From contig NZ_LGRA01000008.1 in assembly GCF_003116095.1 (NCBI RefSeq), forward strand, positions 927,729 to 991,728: DNA of 64,000 nucleotides, written 5' to 3'. Origin of the DNA: Azospirillum sp. TSO35-2. Its GTDB lineage: Bacteria; Pseudomonadota; Alphaproteobacteria; Azospirillales; Azospirillaceae. The position numbers and the translations under genes were made by a program. The notes beneath the pieces are model-generated. The model did no database searches. It was not told the DNA's origin and worked only from the letters and a program-made list of their open reading frames with translations. Positions 25,944 through 38,333 of this stretch are shown piece after piece; the stretch's first letter is position 1; the number at the start of each line of letters is the position of its first letter.

Positions 25944-26849
25944 ATGAAGCCATTGCCCACCCTGCGCCAGCTCCGCTACCTCGTCGCCGTCGTCGACCGC
26001 TGCCATTTCGGGCAGGCGGCGGAGGCCTGCCTCGTCAGCCAGTCCACCCTCAGCGCCGGCATCCAGGAGCTTGAGGATCTGCTGGGCGCCACCCTGCTGG
26101 AGCGGACCCGGCGGTCGGTGCTGCCCACCCCGCTCGGCCGCGAGATCGCCGACCGTGCCCGCGACCTGCTGAAGGGGGCGGAGGAGCTGGTGGACATCAC
26201 CCGGTCCGCCGCCGACCCGATGTCCGGCGCGCTGCATCTCGGCGTGATCCCGACCATCGGCCCCTTCCTGATCCCCCGCGTGATGCCGGCCCTGCGCGAG
26301 GCTTTCCCGCGCCTGCGGCTGTATCTGCGCGAGGACCAGTCGGCGCGGCTGCTCGACCAGCTCAACGCCGGCAAGCTGGACGCGGTGCTGCTGGCGCTGC
26401 CCTATCCGATCGGCGACCTGGAAACCCAGGACATCGGCGAGGACCATTTCTCCTTCGTCTGCCCGACCGGCCACCGGCTGAGCGGCGCCGATTCGGGGCA
26501 GACGGTGCCGGCGGAAGACCTGCTGCTGCTGGAGGACGGCCACTGCCTGCGCGACCACGCGATGGCCGCCTGCGCGCTGGACGGCGCCCCCCACAACACG
26601 ACGTTCCAGGGCACCAGCCTGCACACGCTGGTGCAGATGGTGGCGAACGGGCTGGGGGTGACGCTGCTGCCGCAGATGGCGGTCGATTCGGGGATCCTGC
26701 GCGGGCTCGACCTGGCGGTGCGGCCGCTCGACAGCAGCCGGCCCTTCCGCCGCATCGCGCTGGCGTGGCGCCGGACGTCGGGACGCAAGGACACCTTCCA
26801 GCGCCTGGCGGCGGCCCTGAAAGAGGTGGTGACGCAGAAGGAGGGTTGA
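25944..26849 (+). CDS. oxyR: Peroxide-sensing LysR regulator OxyR
   Basis: A 301-aa LysR-type regulator. The DNA-binding helix-turn-helix is [29 protein letters not shown]. The redox pair of OxyR is present as Cys201 and Cys210 in [17 protein letters not shown], nine residues apart as in E. coli (199/208). Peroxide forms a disulfide between them and activates transcription. Divergence from ahpC fits its usual target. ATG 25944 is preferred to a GTG nine bases upstream. Confidence 0.95.
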   Translation: MKPLPTLRQLRYLVAVVDRCHFGQAAEACLVSQSTLSAGIQELEDLLGATLLERTRRSVLPTPLGREIADRARDLLKGAEELVDITRSAADPMSGALHLGVIPTIGPFLIPRVMPALREAFPRLRLYLREDQSARLLDQLNAGKLDAVLLALPYPIGDLETQDIGEDHFSFVCPTGHRLSGADSGQTVPAEDLLLLEDGHCLRDHAMAACALDGAPHNTTFQGTSLHTLVQMVANGLGVTLLPQMAVDSGILRGLDLAVRPLDSSRPFRRIALAWRRTSGRKDTFQRLAAALKEVVTQKEG

Positions 26850-26995
26850 GCGGGCGTCCGGCCGGGCGCATCCGGCCGGGTGGCGGCCCGCCGGTCAAAG
26901 AATCGCTTGGTCCCGCCCGCCCGAAGTGGTTTAAACGGAGCGGTTTTTCGCCTTCCAACTCCGCCTTTCCACCCCGTTTCCGGGACCAGACCGTC

Positions 26996-27886
26996 ATGAG
27001 CGACACCGCCCCCCTGTTCGACCGCGTGGCCATCGTCGGCATCGGTCTGATCGGCTCCTCCCTGGCGCGGGCGCTGACGGAGTATGGGATCGCCCGCCGC
27101 GTCGTCTGCGCCGACCGCAGCGAGGCGGCCTGCGCCAAGGCGATGGAGCTGGGCATCGTCGCGCAGGCCACCACCGATCTGGCCGCGGCGCTGGACGGCG
27201 CCGAGCTGGTGGTGCTGGCGACCCCGGTCGGCAGCTTCGCCGCGGTGGGGGAGAGCATCGGCCCGCTGCTGAAGCCGGGCACCATCGTCACCGACGTCGG
27301 CTCGGTCAAGCAGGCCACCCTGCGCGACATCGGGCCGCACCTGCCCGACGGCGTCCACCTGATCCCCGGCCACCCGGTGGCGGGCACCGAGCATTCGGGG
27401 CCGGAGGCCGGCTTCGCCACCCTGTTCCAGGGCCGCTGGTGCATCCTGACCCCGCCGGCCGGCGCCGACCGCGCCGCGCTGGACAAGGTGACCGAGCTGT
27501 GGCGCCGCGTCGGCTCGGCGGTGGAGATCATGGAGGCCAACCACCATGACCGGGTGCTGGCCATCACCTCGCACCTGCCGCACCTGATCGCCTACACCAT
27601 CGTCGGCACCGCGGCCGACCTGGAGGAGGACACCAAGTCCGAGGTCATCAAGTTCTCGGCCAGCGGTTTCCGCGACTTCACCCGCATCGCCGCCAGCGAC
27701 CCGGTGATGTGGCGCGACATCTTCCTGAACAACCGCGAGGCCGTGCTGGAGATCCTCCAGCGCTTCACCGAGGATCTGTCGGCGTTGCAGCGCGCCATCC
27801 GCTGGGGCGAGGGCGAGCAGTTGCAGGACCACTTCACCAAGACCCGCGCCATCCGCCGCGGCATCATCGACGCCAAGCAGGCTTGA
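26996..27886 (+). CDS. tyrC: Prephenate/arogenate (cyclohexadienyl) dehydrogenase
   Basis: A 296-aa TyrA-family dehydrogenase. NAD binds through VAIVGIGLIGSSLARAL (GxGxxG at 15-20). The active-site region includes HPVAGTEHSGPEAG, with the conserved His, and the dimerisation part ITSHLPHLIAYTIVGTA and FSASGFRDFTRIAASDPVMWRDIFLNN. It oxidises and decarboxylates prephenate or arogenate in tyrosine synthesis. No chorismate mutase or ACT domain is fused. In relatives the gene often follows hisC; here it stands alone between oxyR and a terminator. Confidence 0.9.
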   Translation: MSDTAPLFDRVAIVGIGLIGSSLARALTEYGIARRVVCADRSEAACAKAMELGIVAQATTDLAAALDGAELVVLATPVGSFAAVGESIGPLLKPGTIVTDVGSVKQATLRDIGPHLPDGVHLIPGHPVAGTEHSGPEAGFATLFQGRWCILTPPAGADRAALDKVTELWRRVGSAVEIMEANHHDRVLAITSHLPHLIAYTIVGTAADLEEDTKSEVIKFSASGFRDFTRIAASDPVMWRDIFLNNREAVLEILQRFTEDLSALQRAIRWGEGEQLQDHFTKTRAIRRGIIDAKQA

Positions 27887-27940
27887 TGGCGGGTGGCGCC
27901 TGCGCGGCGCCTCTCCGCGGCCAAGCGTCTTCCGGACACG

Positions 27941-27975
27941 AAAAAGCCCCCGCTCCGATGGAGCGGGGGCTTTTT
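27941..27975. terminator. Bidirectional rho-independent terminator
   Basis: AAAAAGCCCCCGCTC and GAGCGGGGGCTTTTT are perfect arms around a 5-nt loop. It serves the dehydrogenase gene on one strand and the cold-shock gene on the other. Confidence 0.95.
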
Positions 27976-27999
27976 CACATCACAACGACCGATGAGCGA

Positions 28000-28623
28000 T
28001 CAGGCCATTTCGATGCGCTGCGCCTCGGGGCCCTTGGCGCCCTGGCGGATGGTCACGCGGACCTGCGCACCGTCGTCCAGACCGCTGATGCCGGACCGCT
28101 CCAGCGCGCGGATGTGGACGAAGATGTCCTTGCCGCCGGTCGACGGGGCGATGAAGCCGAAGCCCTTCGACACGTTGAACCACTTCACCGTGCCGTCCAC
28201 CGTCTCGCCGTCGCCGCTGTCGGCATCGTCGTAGCCGCCGCCGTAACCGCCGCGGCTGCTGTTGCCGTAGCTGTTGCCGCCGCCGTAGCTGCCGCCGTCA
28301 TTGCCCCACGAATCGCGGTCGCGCTGGGGACGCGGGCGGCTCGGGGCGGCGGTCGTGGTGTCGACCGAGTGGATGGTGGCGACCTGCGGGCCCTTCGGGC
28401 CGCGCGACAGGTCACAAACGATGGTGGCGCCTTCGGGCAGGCTGTCGTGTCCGCAGAACTGCAGAACCGTGGAGTGCAGGAAGGCATCCGGCGAACCGTC
28501 TTCGGGCGTGACGAAGCCGAAGCCCTTGGTGGCGTTGAACCACTTGACGGTGGCGCGGATGTCGCGCTGGGTGATTTCAGGAGCGCGGAAGGAAGAGGAA
28601 GAGCGCTGCGGACGGTCGAACAT
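28000..28623 (-). CDS. Double cold-shock-domain protein with Gly/Ser/Tyr-rich linker
   Basis: A 207-aa protein with two cold-shock domains. Domain 1 (about 22-85) has TVKWFNATKGFGFVTPEDG and AFLHSTVL. Domain 2 (about 141-205) has TVKWFNVSKGFGFIAPSTGG and IFVHIRAL. The linker is disordered: an Arg/Pro part, then a Gly-, Ser-, Asn- and Tyr-rich part (GGSYGGGNSYGNSSRGGYG) and an acidic end. RNA binding is certain by family; the linker resembles RGG/YG-rich segments that promote RNA-protein condensation, which is inference. Double-domain Csp proteins are typical of Alphaproteobacteria. Confidence 0.92.
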   Translation of the reverse strand: MFDRPQRSSSSFRAPEITQRDIRATVKWFNATKGFGFVTPEDGSPDAFLHSTVLQFCGHDSLPEGATIVCDLSRGPKGPQVATIHSVDTTTAAPSRPRPQRDRDSWGNDGGSYGGGNSYGNSSRGGYGGGYDDADSGDGETVDGTVKWFNVSKGFGFIAPSTGGKDIFVHIRALERSGISGLDDGAQVRVTIRQGAKGPEAQRIEMA

Positions 28624-28891
28624 CAGTATCGTCTCATCTGTCGTGTCAAGCCCGGTCCCGGCAAACCGAAAAAGGGCGGCCCGGAACAGGGCGACCGAAG
28701 GATGATCGGTTCCGACTCATAATTCAATCGCCATCACGCGATTCCGGCGGCCGGGCACGACAAAAACGCCACCGCCACGCGCCGGGCGGGCATCGTGGCG
28801 TGGAATTCGCCGAAATTGTGCAGGTGCAGCGTGACGAGGCCGGGCCGACTCGAGGCTTTTGCTCTGGCCGGGACTCCGGCCCGGACCGGAA

Positions 28892-29410
<519 letters not shown>

Positions 29411-29641
29411 GGCCCGTCTCGTTCGTGGCGTGAATCGGCCCAGTCGGTCCGGTCCGGATCAATCCTGCCAGGATCGACCGGGCCGGGCGGCTGCGGGGCG
29501 CATCCATAGCGCAGCCCCGCGTCGCTTCTCAAGAGTCTGATTGGCAGAGGCGGGCGGGCGCCCGTCCGCCGGCCCCTTGCGCGCGGACTCCGCCGCCGCT
29601 ATCAAGCGGCCACGTCCCCATGACTTCGTCCGAGTCCGCCG

Positions 29642-31467
<1,826 letters not shown>

Positions 31468-31545
31468 GTCCACCTCTGCCCTGTCCGACGGGCATAGGGG
31501 CGGTGGCTTGGCAGCGGTGGCACCGGCGTGTTAGGGCTGTCGCCC

Positions 31546-31929
31546 ATGAACAAGCTCTTCGCCACCGTCACCGCCCCGGTGCCGCGCTCGGCCCCGGCGG
31601 TGCTGTCCACCCGTTGCTTCGTGCGTGATCTGGTGATGGACGCGCTGATCGGCGTCTACGCCCATGAGCGTCTGAAGCCCCAGCGCATCCGCCTGAACCT
31701 CGACCTGGAGGTGATCGCCCCCGGCGTCACCGGCGAGGACATGGCGACCGTCGTCAAGGGCGTGGTCACGCAAGGCCACGTCACGCTGGTGGAAACGCTG
31801 GCGGAGCGCATCGCCGAGCGTTGCCTCGCCGACGCGCGGGTGACGCAGGCCAAGGTGCGGGTCGAGAAGCTGGACGTCTTCCCCGACGCCGCCAGCGTCG
31901 GCGTCGAGATCGAACGCGCCCGCGCCTGA
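31546..31929 (+). CDS. folB: Dihydroneopterin aldolase
   Basis: A 127-aa protein of the FolB fold: CFVRDLVMDALIGVYAHERLKPQRIRLNLDLEV, with the conserved pterin-site region IGVYAHER, and later HVTLVETLAERIAERCLADARVTQAKVRVEKLDVFPDAASVGVEIER, where E in VETLAE and the lysine in KVRVEKLDVF are family positions. It cleaves 7,8-dihydroneopterin in folate synthesis. No other folate genes are adjacent. The start at the ATG 31546 gives a short non-conserved N-terminus. Confidence 0.88.
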   Translation: MNKLFATVTAPVPRSAPAVLSTRCFVRDLVMDALIGVYAHERLKPQRIRLNLDLEVIAPGVTGEDMATVVKGVVTQGHVTLVETLAERIAERCLADARVTQAKVRVEKLDVFPDAASVGVEIERARA

Positions 31930-31978
31930 CCCTTTCCCGTTCACAAAGCCCCCCTTACAGCCGAGGAAGCCGCCCCCC

Positions 31979-32884
31979 GTGTCGTCGCTCGCCGTCCTGA
32001 CCGCCGAACAGACCGCCGCCCGGCTTCCCTTCGCCGCCCTGTGCGACGCGGTGGCCGCCGCCGCCCGCGACTACGCCGCCGGGCGCATCACCAGCCCGGA
32101 ACGGCAGGTGCTGCCGCTGCCGAACGGCGGCGTGCTGCTGTCGATGCCGGCGACCGCGCCGGACATCGCCATCCACAAGCTGGTGAACGTCAACCCGCAG
32201 AACGGCGCGCAGGGGTTGCCGACGATCCATGGCGTGGTCAGCGTTTTCGACGCGCCGACCGGCGTGCCGCGGCTGATCCTCGACGGCCCGACCGTCACCG
32301 CGCGGCGCACCGCCGCGGTGTCGATGCTGGCGATCCGCACGCTCGCCCCCGCCGCGCCGCGCCACGTCGCGCTGCTCGGCGCCGGCAAGCAGTCGTCCGG
32401 CCATGTCGAGGCGCTGGCGGCGCTCTACCCCGGCATCCGCGTCGACGTCCACAGCCGCAGCCTGGACAGCGCGGCGGCGTTCTGCGCCGGGCACCAGGGG
32501 CAGGGCGTGGAACTGCGGCCGGCGAGCGGCGCCGTCGATCCGGCGGCCGCGGTGGTGATCGCGCTGACCACCAGCCTCGCCCCGATCTATGACGAGACGC
32601 CGCGGCCGGACCGCCTGCTGGTCGGCGTCGGCGCCTTCAAGCCGGAAATGGCGGAGTTCGGCCCGACCGCCGTGCATGGCAGCGAGCTGTTCGTCGACGA
32701 CCCGGCCGGCGCCCACCACGAGGCCGGCGACCTGATCCAGGCCGGCGTGGACTGGAGCGTGGTGCGCTCGCTGGTCGAGGCGCTGGACGGCGGCGCCACC
32801 GCCGGCCGCCCGCGCCTGTTCAAGAGCGTCGGCTGCGCCGCCTGGGACCTCGCCGCCGCCCGCTGCGCGCTGGCGCAGGGCTGA
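31979..32884 (+). CDS. Delta(1)-pyrroline-2-carboxylate reductase (ornithine cyclodeaminase family)
   Basis: A 301-aa member of the ornithine cyclodeaminase/mu-crystallin family. The stretches PERQVLPLPNGGVLLSMPATAPDIAIHKLVNVNPQN and LDGPTVTARRTAAVSMLAIR resemble the bifunctional pyrroline/piperideine-2-carboxylate reductases (DpkA/LhpI type). NAD(P)H binds at HVALLGAGKQSSGHVEAL. Such enzymes act in D-amino-acid, hydroxyproline or lysine catabolism. A GTG start follows GAGGAA. No hydroxyproline genes are adjacent, so the pathway is not settled. Confidence 0.8.
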   Translation: MSSLAVLTAEQTAARLPFAALCDAVAAAARDYAAGRITSPERQVLPLPNGGVLLSMPATAPDIAIHKLVNVNPQNGAQGLPTIHGVVSVFDAPTGVPRLILDGPTVTARRTAAVSMLAIRTLAPAAPRHVALLGAGKQSSGHVEALAALYPGIRVDVHSRSLDSAAAFCAGHQGQGVELRPASGAVDPAAAVVIALTTSLAPIYDETPRPDRLLVGVGAFKPEMAEFGPTAVHGSELFVDDPAGAHHEAGDLIQAGVDWSVVRSLVEALDGGATAGRPRLFKSVGCAAWDLAAARCALAQG

Positions 32885-32888
32885 GCGA

Positions 32889-32915
32889 CGCCCCTCTCCC
32901 GGACGGGGAGGGGCG
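32889..32915. terminator. GC hairpin between convergent genes
   Basis: CCCCTCTCCC and GGGGAGGGG pair around GGAC just after the reductase stop and 8 bp before the pcaG stop. It resembles one half of the CCCTCTCCC repeat family seen at 44.9 and 51.7 kb and probably terminates both genes. Confidence 0.55.
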
Positions 32916-32923
32916 CCTGCCGT

Positions 32924-33481
32924 TCAGCAGTCGAAGAACACCGTCTCCTGGTCGCCTTGCAGGTGGATGTCGAAGCGGTAGACCGCGCCGCCCGGCACGT
33001 CGGCGCGCTGGGCGATCAGCGTGCCGCGGCGGTCGTCCGGGACGCTGGACAGCACCGGATCCGCGGCGTTGGCCGCCGCCTCGTCGGAGAAGTGCAGGCG
33101 GGTGAAGGCGTGGCTCAGCATGCCGCGGGCGAACACCGTCACCGCGATGTGCGGGGCCTGACCGTCGCCGTGGCCGCCCGGCTTCACCGTGTCGAAGAAA
33201 TAGTAACCGGCGTCGTTGGTGCCGCAGCGGCCGAAGCCGGCCGCGCCGGGGGCGTGCTTGCCGTCGGCGCCGGCCTGCCAGATCTCGACCACGCAATCGC
33301 GGATCGGCGCCCCTTCGCCGTCATAGACGACGCCTTCGACGCGGATGTGCTCGCCCGGCGTCTCGTGGGTGGCGAGCCGGTTGGTCGCCAGCGGGCGGCG
33401 GCCGTAGAGTTCCGGGGTCCAGGCGTAGGCGAAATACGGACCGACGGTCTGGGACGGGGTCTGCTTCAAGGTCTGCGTCAT
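32924..33481 (-). CDS. pcaG: Protocatechuate 3,4-dioxygenase alpha subunit
   Basis: A 185-aa intradiol dioxygenase alpha chain: QTPSQTVGPYFAYAWTP at the N-terminus, VVEIWQAGADG in the core and YRFDIHLQGDQETVFFDC at the end. As in other alpha subunits it lacks the full iron ligand set, which the beta chain provides. With PcaH it opens the ring of protocatechuate to 3-carboxy-cis,cis-muconate. The ATG lies 5 bp after the pcaH stop. Confidence 0.95.
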   Translation of the reverse strand: MTQTLKQTPSQTVGPYFAYAWTPELYGRRPLATNRLATHETPGEHIRVEGVVYDGEGAPIRDCVVEIWQAGADGKHAPGAAGFGRCGTNDAGYYFFDTVKPGGHGDGQAPHIAVTVFARGMLSHAFTRLHFSDEAAANAADPVLSSVPDDRRGTLIAQRADVPGGAVYRFDIHLQGDQETVFFDC

Positions 33482-33486
33482 GGCGA

Positions 33487-34209
33487 TCAACGCTCCATCG
33501 GCGTGGCGAGGCGTCCGCGCAGGACGATGTCGAATTCATAGCCGAGCGCCCACACCGGCTCGGTCACGTCGATCGAGAAGCGGGAGATCAGCAGCTCGCG
33601 CGCGCCCTCCGGCACGCCGTTGTAGATCGGGTCGAGCGGCAGCAGCGGGTCGCCCGGGAAATACATCTGGGTGACCAGCCGGGTCAGGAAGGACGGCCCG
33701 AACAGCGAGAAATGGATGTGCGCCGGGCGCCACGCGTTGTGGTGGTTGCCCCAGGGATAGGCGCCGGGCTTGATCGTGGTGAAGCGGTAGCGGCCTTCCG
33801 CGTCGGTGATGCAGCGGCCGGCGCCGAAGAAGTTCGGGTCGAGCGGCGCGTCGTGCTGGTCCCAGCGGTGGACGTAGCGGCCGCAGGCGTTGGCCTGCCA
33901 GATCTCCAGCAGCGTGTGCGGCACCGGCCGGCCGCTCTCGTCCAGCACGCGGCCGGTGACGATGATGCGCTCGCCGACCGGCTCGCCGTTGACGCGGCCG
34001 TTCTTGGTCAGGTCGCTGTCCAGCGCGTCGACGCTGTCATGGCCGAACACCGGGCCGGTGCGGACCGACAGGCACTGCTTCATCGGGATCAGCGGCTTGC
34101 GCGGCGAGCGCAGGACCGTCGACTTGTAGAGCGGCGACAGGTAGGGCGGGTGCTGCGCCCAGTCGCGGGGCCCGAAATCGGCCTCCGCCTCGCGAACGAC
34201 ACTGTCCAT
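33487..34209 (-). CDS. pcaH: Protocatechuate 3,4-dioxygenase beta subunit
   Basis: A 240-aa intradiol dioxygenase beta chain. The iron ligands are visible: Tyr in ACGRYVHRWDQHDAPLDPNF, Tyr in KPGAYPWGNHHNAWRPAHIHFS and the two His of PAHIHFS. The start at 34209 has an AAGGAGG ribosome-binding site. It forms the catalytic unit with PcaG. A short palindrome at 34274-34290 lies upstream, so pcaHG may have its own promoter in addition to read-through from pcaB. Confidence 0.96.
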   Translation of the reverse strand: MDSVVREAEADFGPRDWAQHPPYLSPLYKSTVLRSPRKPLIPMKQCLSVRTGPVFGHDSVDALDSDLTKNGRVNGEPVGERIIVTGRVLDESGRPVPHTLLEIWQANACGRYVHRWDQHDAPLDPNFFGAGRCITDAEGRYRFTTIKPGAYPWGNHHNAWRPAHIHFSLFGPSFLTRLVTQMYFPGDPLLPLDPIYNGVPEGARELLISRFSIDVTEPVWALGYEFDIVLRGRLATPMER

Positions 34210-34273
34210 CTCGGGACGCCTCCTTGGGGGAATGGGTGGTGAGTCCAGCCTTGAACGGCCTGTTGAAACCATT

Positions 34274-34290
34274 ATGGACCCATGGTCCAT
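34274..34290. promoter_or_regulatory. Palindrome upstream of pcaHG
   Basis: ATGGAC-CCATG-GTCCAT has 6-bp arms and lies 65 bp upstream of pcaH, in the only sizeable gap (129 bp) of the pcaDCB-HG run. It could be an operator for a separate pcaHG promoter; the regulator is unknown. Confidence 0.35.
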
Positions 34291-34338
34291 TTCCGTGAAA
34301 CGCAAAGACTGGACCGCGATGGTTCACTCTGCGGATGG

Positions 34339-35721
34339 TCAGTCGCGCTGACGCTGGCCCGGTCGACCGTGGCGGTGGTCCGTCAGCGCACGGTCGATGA
34401 AGTGCCCGGCCGATCCAATGTAGCGCAGCGGGTCGAACAGCCGGTCGAGGCCATCGCCGCCCAGCGCCTGCATCACCTCGGCGTCCTCGGCCAGCACGTC
34501 GCGCAGCGGACGGGCGGCCTCGGCGGCGCGGCGGCTGGCGTCGGCGACGCGGGCATGGGCGGCCATGCGGCCCATGCGCTCGCCCAGCGCCATGGTGACG
34601 GCTTCGGCCAGGATCAGGCCGCGGGTCAGGTCGAGGTTGGCGCGCATCCGCTCGGCGTCCACCGTCAGGCCGGCGATGGTTTCGCGGGCGTGGCGCGCGG
34701 CGCCGGCGACGATGCGGGCGAGGTCGGGCAGCGCCTGCCATTCGGCGTGCCAGCCGCCGAGGCCGCGTTCATGCTCCTGCACCTGGGCGGCGAGCAGCCC
34801 GCCGACCAGCGCCGGGGCGCGCACCGCCGCCGACAGCAGCACGGCGCAGGACACCGGGTTGCGCTTGTGCGGCATGGTGGAGGAGCCGCCGCGGCCGGGG
34901 CCGCTGGGCTCGAACGCCTCGGCGACCTCCATCTGCATCATCAGCGAAATGTCGCGCCCCAGCGTGCCGAGCGTGCCGGCGAGGATGCCCAGCGCGGCGG
35001 CCAGCTCGGTGATGCGGTCGCGGCTGGCGTGCCAGGGCAGGGCGGGCAGCGGCAAATCCAGCTCCGCCGCCAGCGCCTCGGCCACCCGCGGCCCGGCGTC
35101 GCCCAGCGCCGCCAGCGTGCCGGCGGCCCCACCGAACTGCAAGGCCAGCCGGGCGCGCGCCGCCGCCAGACGCTGGCGGTCGCGGCCCAGCGCGTCGAGC
35201 CAGCCGGCCGCCTTCAGCCCGAAGGTCGTCGGCAGGGCGTGCTGCAACCAGGTGCGGGCGACCATCGGCGTGGCGCGGTGGCGGTCGGCGAGGGCGGCCA
35301 GCCCGTCGGCGAGGCCCGCCAGATCGGCGTCCAGCCCGTCGATGAAGCGGCGCAGTTGCAGCACCAGCCCGCTGTCCATCGCGTCCTGGCTGGTGGCGCC
35401 CCAATGGACGAAGCGCGAGGCTTCCTCGTCGGCGTCCTTCACGCTGCGGGTCAGGTGCTTGACCAGCGGGATGGCGGTGTTGCCGGCCAGCGCCGCCTCC
35501 GCCCCCAGTGCGTCGAGGTCGTAGAGATCCGCCCGGCAGGCCGCCGCGATCGCCGGAACCGCGCGGGACGGGATGACGCCGACCGCCGCCTCCGCCCGCG
35601 CCAGCGCCGCCTCGAAATCCAGCATGCCCTGCAGGCGCGCCGTCGGGGTGAACGCCGCGGCCGCCACGTCGGAGCCGAAGAGCGGGTCGAGCAGCGGGTC
35701 GGCGTGGCGGATCTCGCTCAT
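34339..35721 (-). CDS. pcaB: 3-Carboxy-cis,cis-muconate cycloisomerase
   Basis: A 460-aa fumarase/aspartase-superfamily enzyme. Diagnostic segments are FVHWGATSQDAMDSG and the superfamily signature GGSSTMPHKRNPVSC. It is about the usual length for bacterial PcaB. It converts 3-carboxymuconate to 4-carboxymuconolactone. It starts 3 bp after the pcaC stop, so the genes form an operon. Confidence 0.95.
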   Translation of the reverse strand: MSEIRHADPLLDPLFGSDVAAAAFTPTARLQGMLDFEAALARAEAAVGVIPSRAVPAIAAACRADLYDLDALGAEAALAGNTAIPLVKHLTRSVKDADEEASRFVHWGATSQDAMDSGLVLQLRRFIDGLDADLAGLADGLAALADRHRATPMVARTWLQHALPTTFGLKAAGWLDALGRDRQRLAAARARLALQFGGAAGTLAALGDAGPRVAEALAAELDLPLPALPWHASRDRITELAAALGILAGTLGTLGRDISLMMQMEVAEAFEPSGPGRGGSSTMPHKRNPVSCAVLLSAAVRAPALVGGLLAAQVQEHERGLGGWHAEWQALPDLARIVAGAARHARETIAGLTVDAERMRANLDLTRGLILAEAVTMALGERMGRMAAHARVADASRRAAEAARPLRDVLAEDAEVMQALGGDGLDRLFDPLRYIGSAGHFIDRALTDHRHGRPGQRQRD

Positions 35722-35724
35722 CGG

Positions 35725-36156
35725 TCAGCCCTTTGCGCTGTTGGCCGCGTCTTCGGCGTCCATCTCGTCATAGACGCCGCGGGCCAGCGCGACGGCGTGG
35801 TTGGCGGCGGGGATGCCGGCGTAGACGGCGGCCTGGAGCAGGATCTCCTTCACCTCGTCGCGGGTGACGCCGGTGTTGCGGGTGGCGCGGATGTGCAGCT
35901 TCAGCTCGCCGTCCTTGCCCAGCGCCGCCAGCATGGCGATGGTCAGCATGCTGCGGGTGCGGATGTCCAGCCCCGGCCGGGTCCAGATGTTGCCCCAGGC
36001 GGTCTTGGTGATGAACTCCTGGAAATCGGCGTCGAACGCGGTGGCACGCTCCAGCGAGCGGTCGACATGGGCGTCGCCCAGCACCGACCGGCGCACCGCC
36101 ATGCCGCGGTCGTAGAGGTCCTTGTCCAGCATCTCGGTGCCCAGCATCTCGGTCAT
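35725..36156 (-). CDS. pcaC: 4-Carboxymuconolactone decarboxylase
   Basis: A 143-aa CMD-family protein with GMAVRRSVLGDAHVDRSL near the start and GELKLHIRATRNTGVTRDEVKEILLQAAVYAGIPAANHA, whose HIRA...TGVT...EI.LQ.A.Y pattern is the family core. It decarboxylates 4-carboxymuconolactone to beta-ketoadipate enol-lactone. It is not fused to PcaD as in some species (PcaL); the ATG overlaps the pcaD stop by four bases. Confidence 0.95.
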   Translation of the reverse strand: MTEMLGTEMLDKDLYDRGMAVRRSVLGDAHVDRSLERATAFDADFQEFITKTAWGNIWTRPGLDIRTRSMLTIAMLAALGKDGELKLHIRATRNTGVTRDEVKEILLQAAVYAGIPAANHAVALARGVYDEMDAEDAANSAKG

Positions 36157-36953
36157 GGCAGATCCTTCAGGAAACCGTCGATCAGGGCGGCCAGCTCCGC
36201 CGGCTTCTCGACGCCGGGGATGTGGGCGGCGCCCGGCAGCACGGCAAGGCGGGCGCCGGGGATGCCGTCGGCCAGTTCGCGGGCCAGGGCCGGCGGGGTC
36301 GCCACGTCCTCCTCGCCGACGATCACCAGGGTCGGGGCGGCGATGCCGGCGTTGGCGGCGCGCAGGTCGGCGTCGCGGATCGCCATGGAGCAGCCGATGT
36401 AGCCATCCTCGGTCGTCCGCCCGACCATGGCGACATAGCCGCGGATCTGGTCGGGCCGCTCGGCACGGAACCGCTCGGTGAACCAGCGCGCCATGACGCC
36501 GTCGGCGATGGCGGCCATGCCGCGGGCGCGGATCGCCGCGATGCGGTCGGCCCAGATCGACGGCGGACCGATCACCCCGGCGGTGTCGCACAGGATCAGG
36601 CCATGGAGGCGCTGCGGCGCCGTGACGGCGAGGCGCTGCGCCATCATGCCGCCGATCGACAGGCCGCAGACATGGGCCCGCGCGATGCCGAGCGCGTCGA
36701 GCAGCGCCACGGCGTCGCCGGCCAGCGTGTCCATGCTGTAGCCGGCCTCCTCCGTCACCGGGGTGACCTCGGTCAGGCCATGGCCGCGCATGTCGTAGCG
36801 CAGGACGCGGTAGCGCTGGGACAGGTGCGGGACGACGGCGTCCCAGATCTGGAAGCTGGTGCCGATGGAGTTGGCGAACAGCAGCACCGGCGCGCCGGCG
36901 GGGCCGGTCAGGTCGTAATGGACGGTGATGCCGGCGGCTTCGATGAAGGGCAT
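36153..36953 (-). CDS. pcaD: 3-Oxoadipate enol-lactonase
   Basis: A 266-aa alpha/beta-hydrolase. The nucleophile elbow is VCGLSIGGMMAQ, the oxyanion/entry stretch FANSIGTSFQIWD and the late acid/His region GEEDVATPP...GAAHIPGVEKP. It hydrolyses the enol-lactone to beta-ketoadipate. It is the first gene of the pcaDCB part; the 174-bp gap before it contains a repeat element, so it may depend on read-through from pcaIJF or on its own promoter. Confidence 0.93.
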   Translation of the reverse strand: MPFIEAAGITVHYDLTGPAGAPVLLFANSIGTSFQIWDAVVPHLSQRYRVLRYDMRGHGLTEVTPVTEEAGYSMDTLAGDAVALLDALGIARAHVCGLSIGGMMAQRLAVTAPQRLHGLILCDTAGVIGPPSIWADRIAAIRARGMAAIADGVMARWFTERFRAERPDQIRGYVAMVGRTTEDGYIGCSMAIRDADLRAANAGIAAPTLVIVGEEDVATPPALARELADGIPGARLAVLPGAAHIPGVEKPAELAALIDGFLKDLP

Positions 36954-37013
36954 GGGATTCTTCCGCCTTTGGTGGTTGTGACGGTGGCGTGTCGGCTGAC
37001 GGTGCCCCGTCCC

Positions 37014-37104
37014 CGACCCTCCCCCGCTTCGCGGGAGAGGGAGTTGAGTGCAAGGGCGGCGGAGTTCCCTCTCCCACCAAAGGTGGGGGAGGGTTAGGGA
37101 GGGG
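37014..37104. repeat. Intergenic palindromic repeat between pcaF and pcaD
   Basis: Two GC hairpins, CCCCCGCTTCGCGGG and CTCTCCCACC-AAA-GGTGGGGG, are flanked by matching GACCCTCCCCC and GGGGGAGGGTTAGGG sequences in opposite orientation. It belongs to the same loose family as the elements at 51.7 kb and 0.8 kb. It may act as an mRNA boundary within the pca run. Confidence 0.6.
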
Positions 37105-37127
37105 GCATTCGGAATGCCCGGGTCAGG

Positions 37128-38327
<1,200 letters not shown>

Positions 38328-38333
38328 GGTGTC

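Noticed and set aside
34282..36402. 706-codon open frame antisense to pcaB and pcaC
   Set aside because: Same shadow effect; two well-defined pca genes occupy the region.
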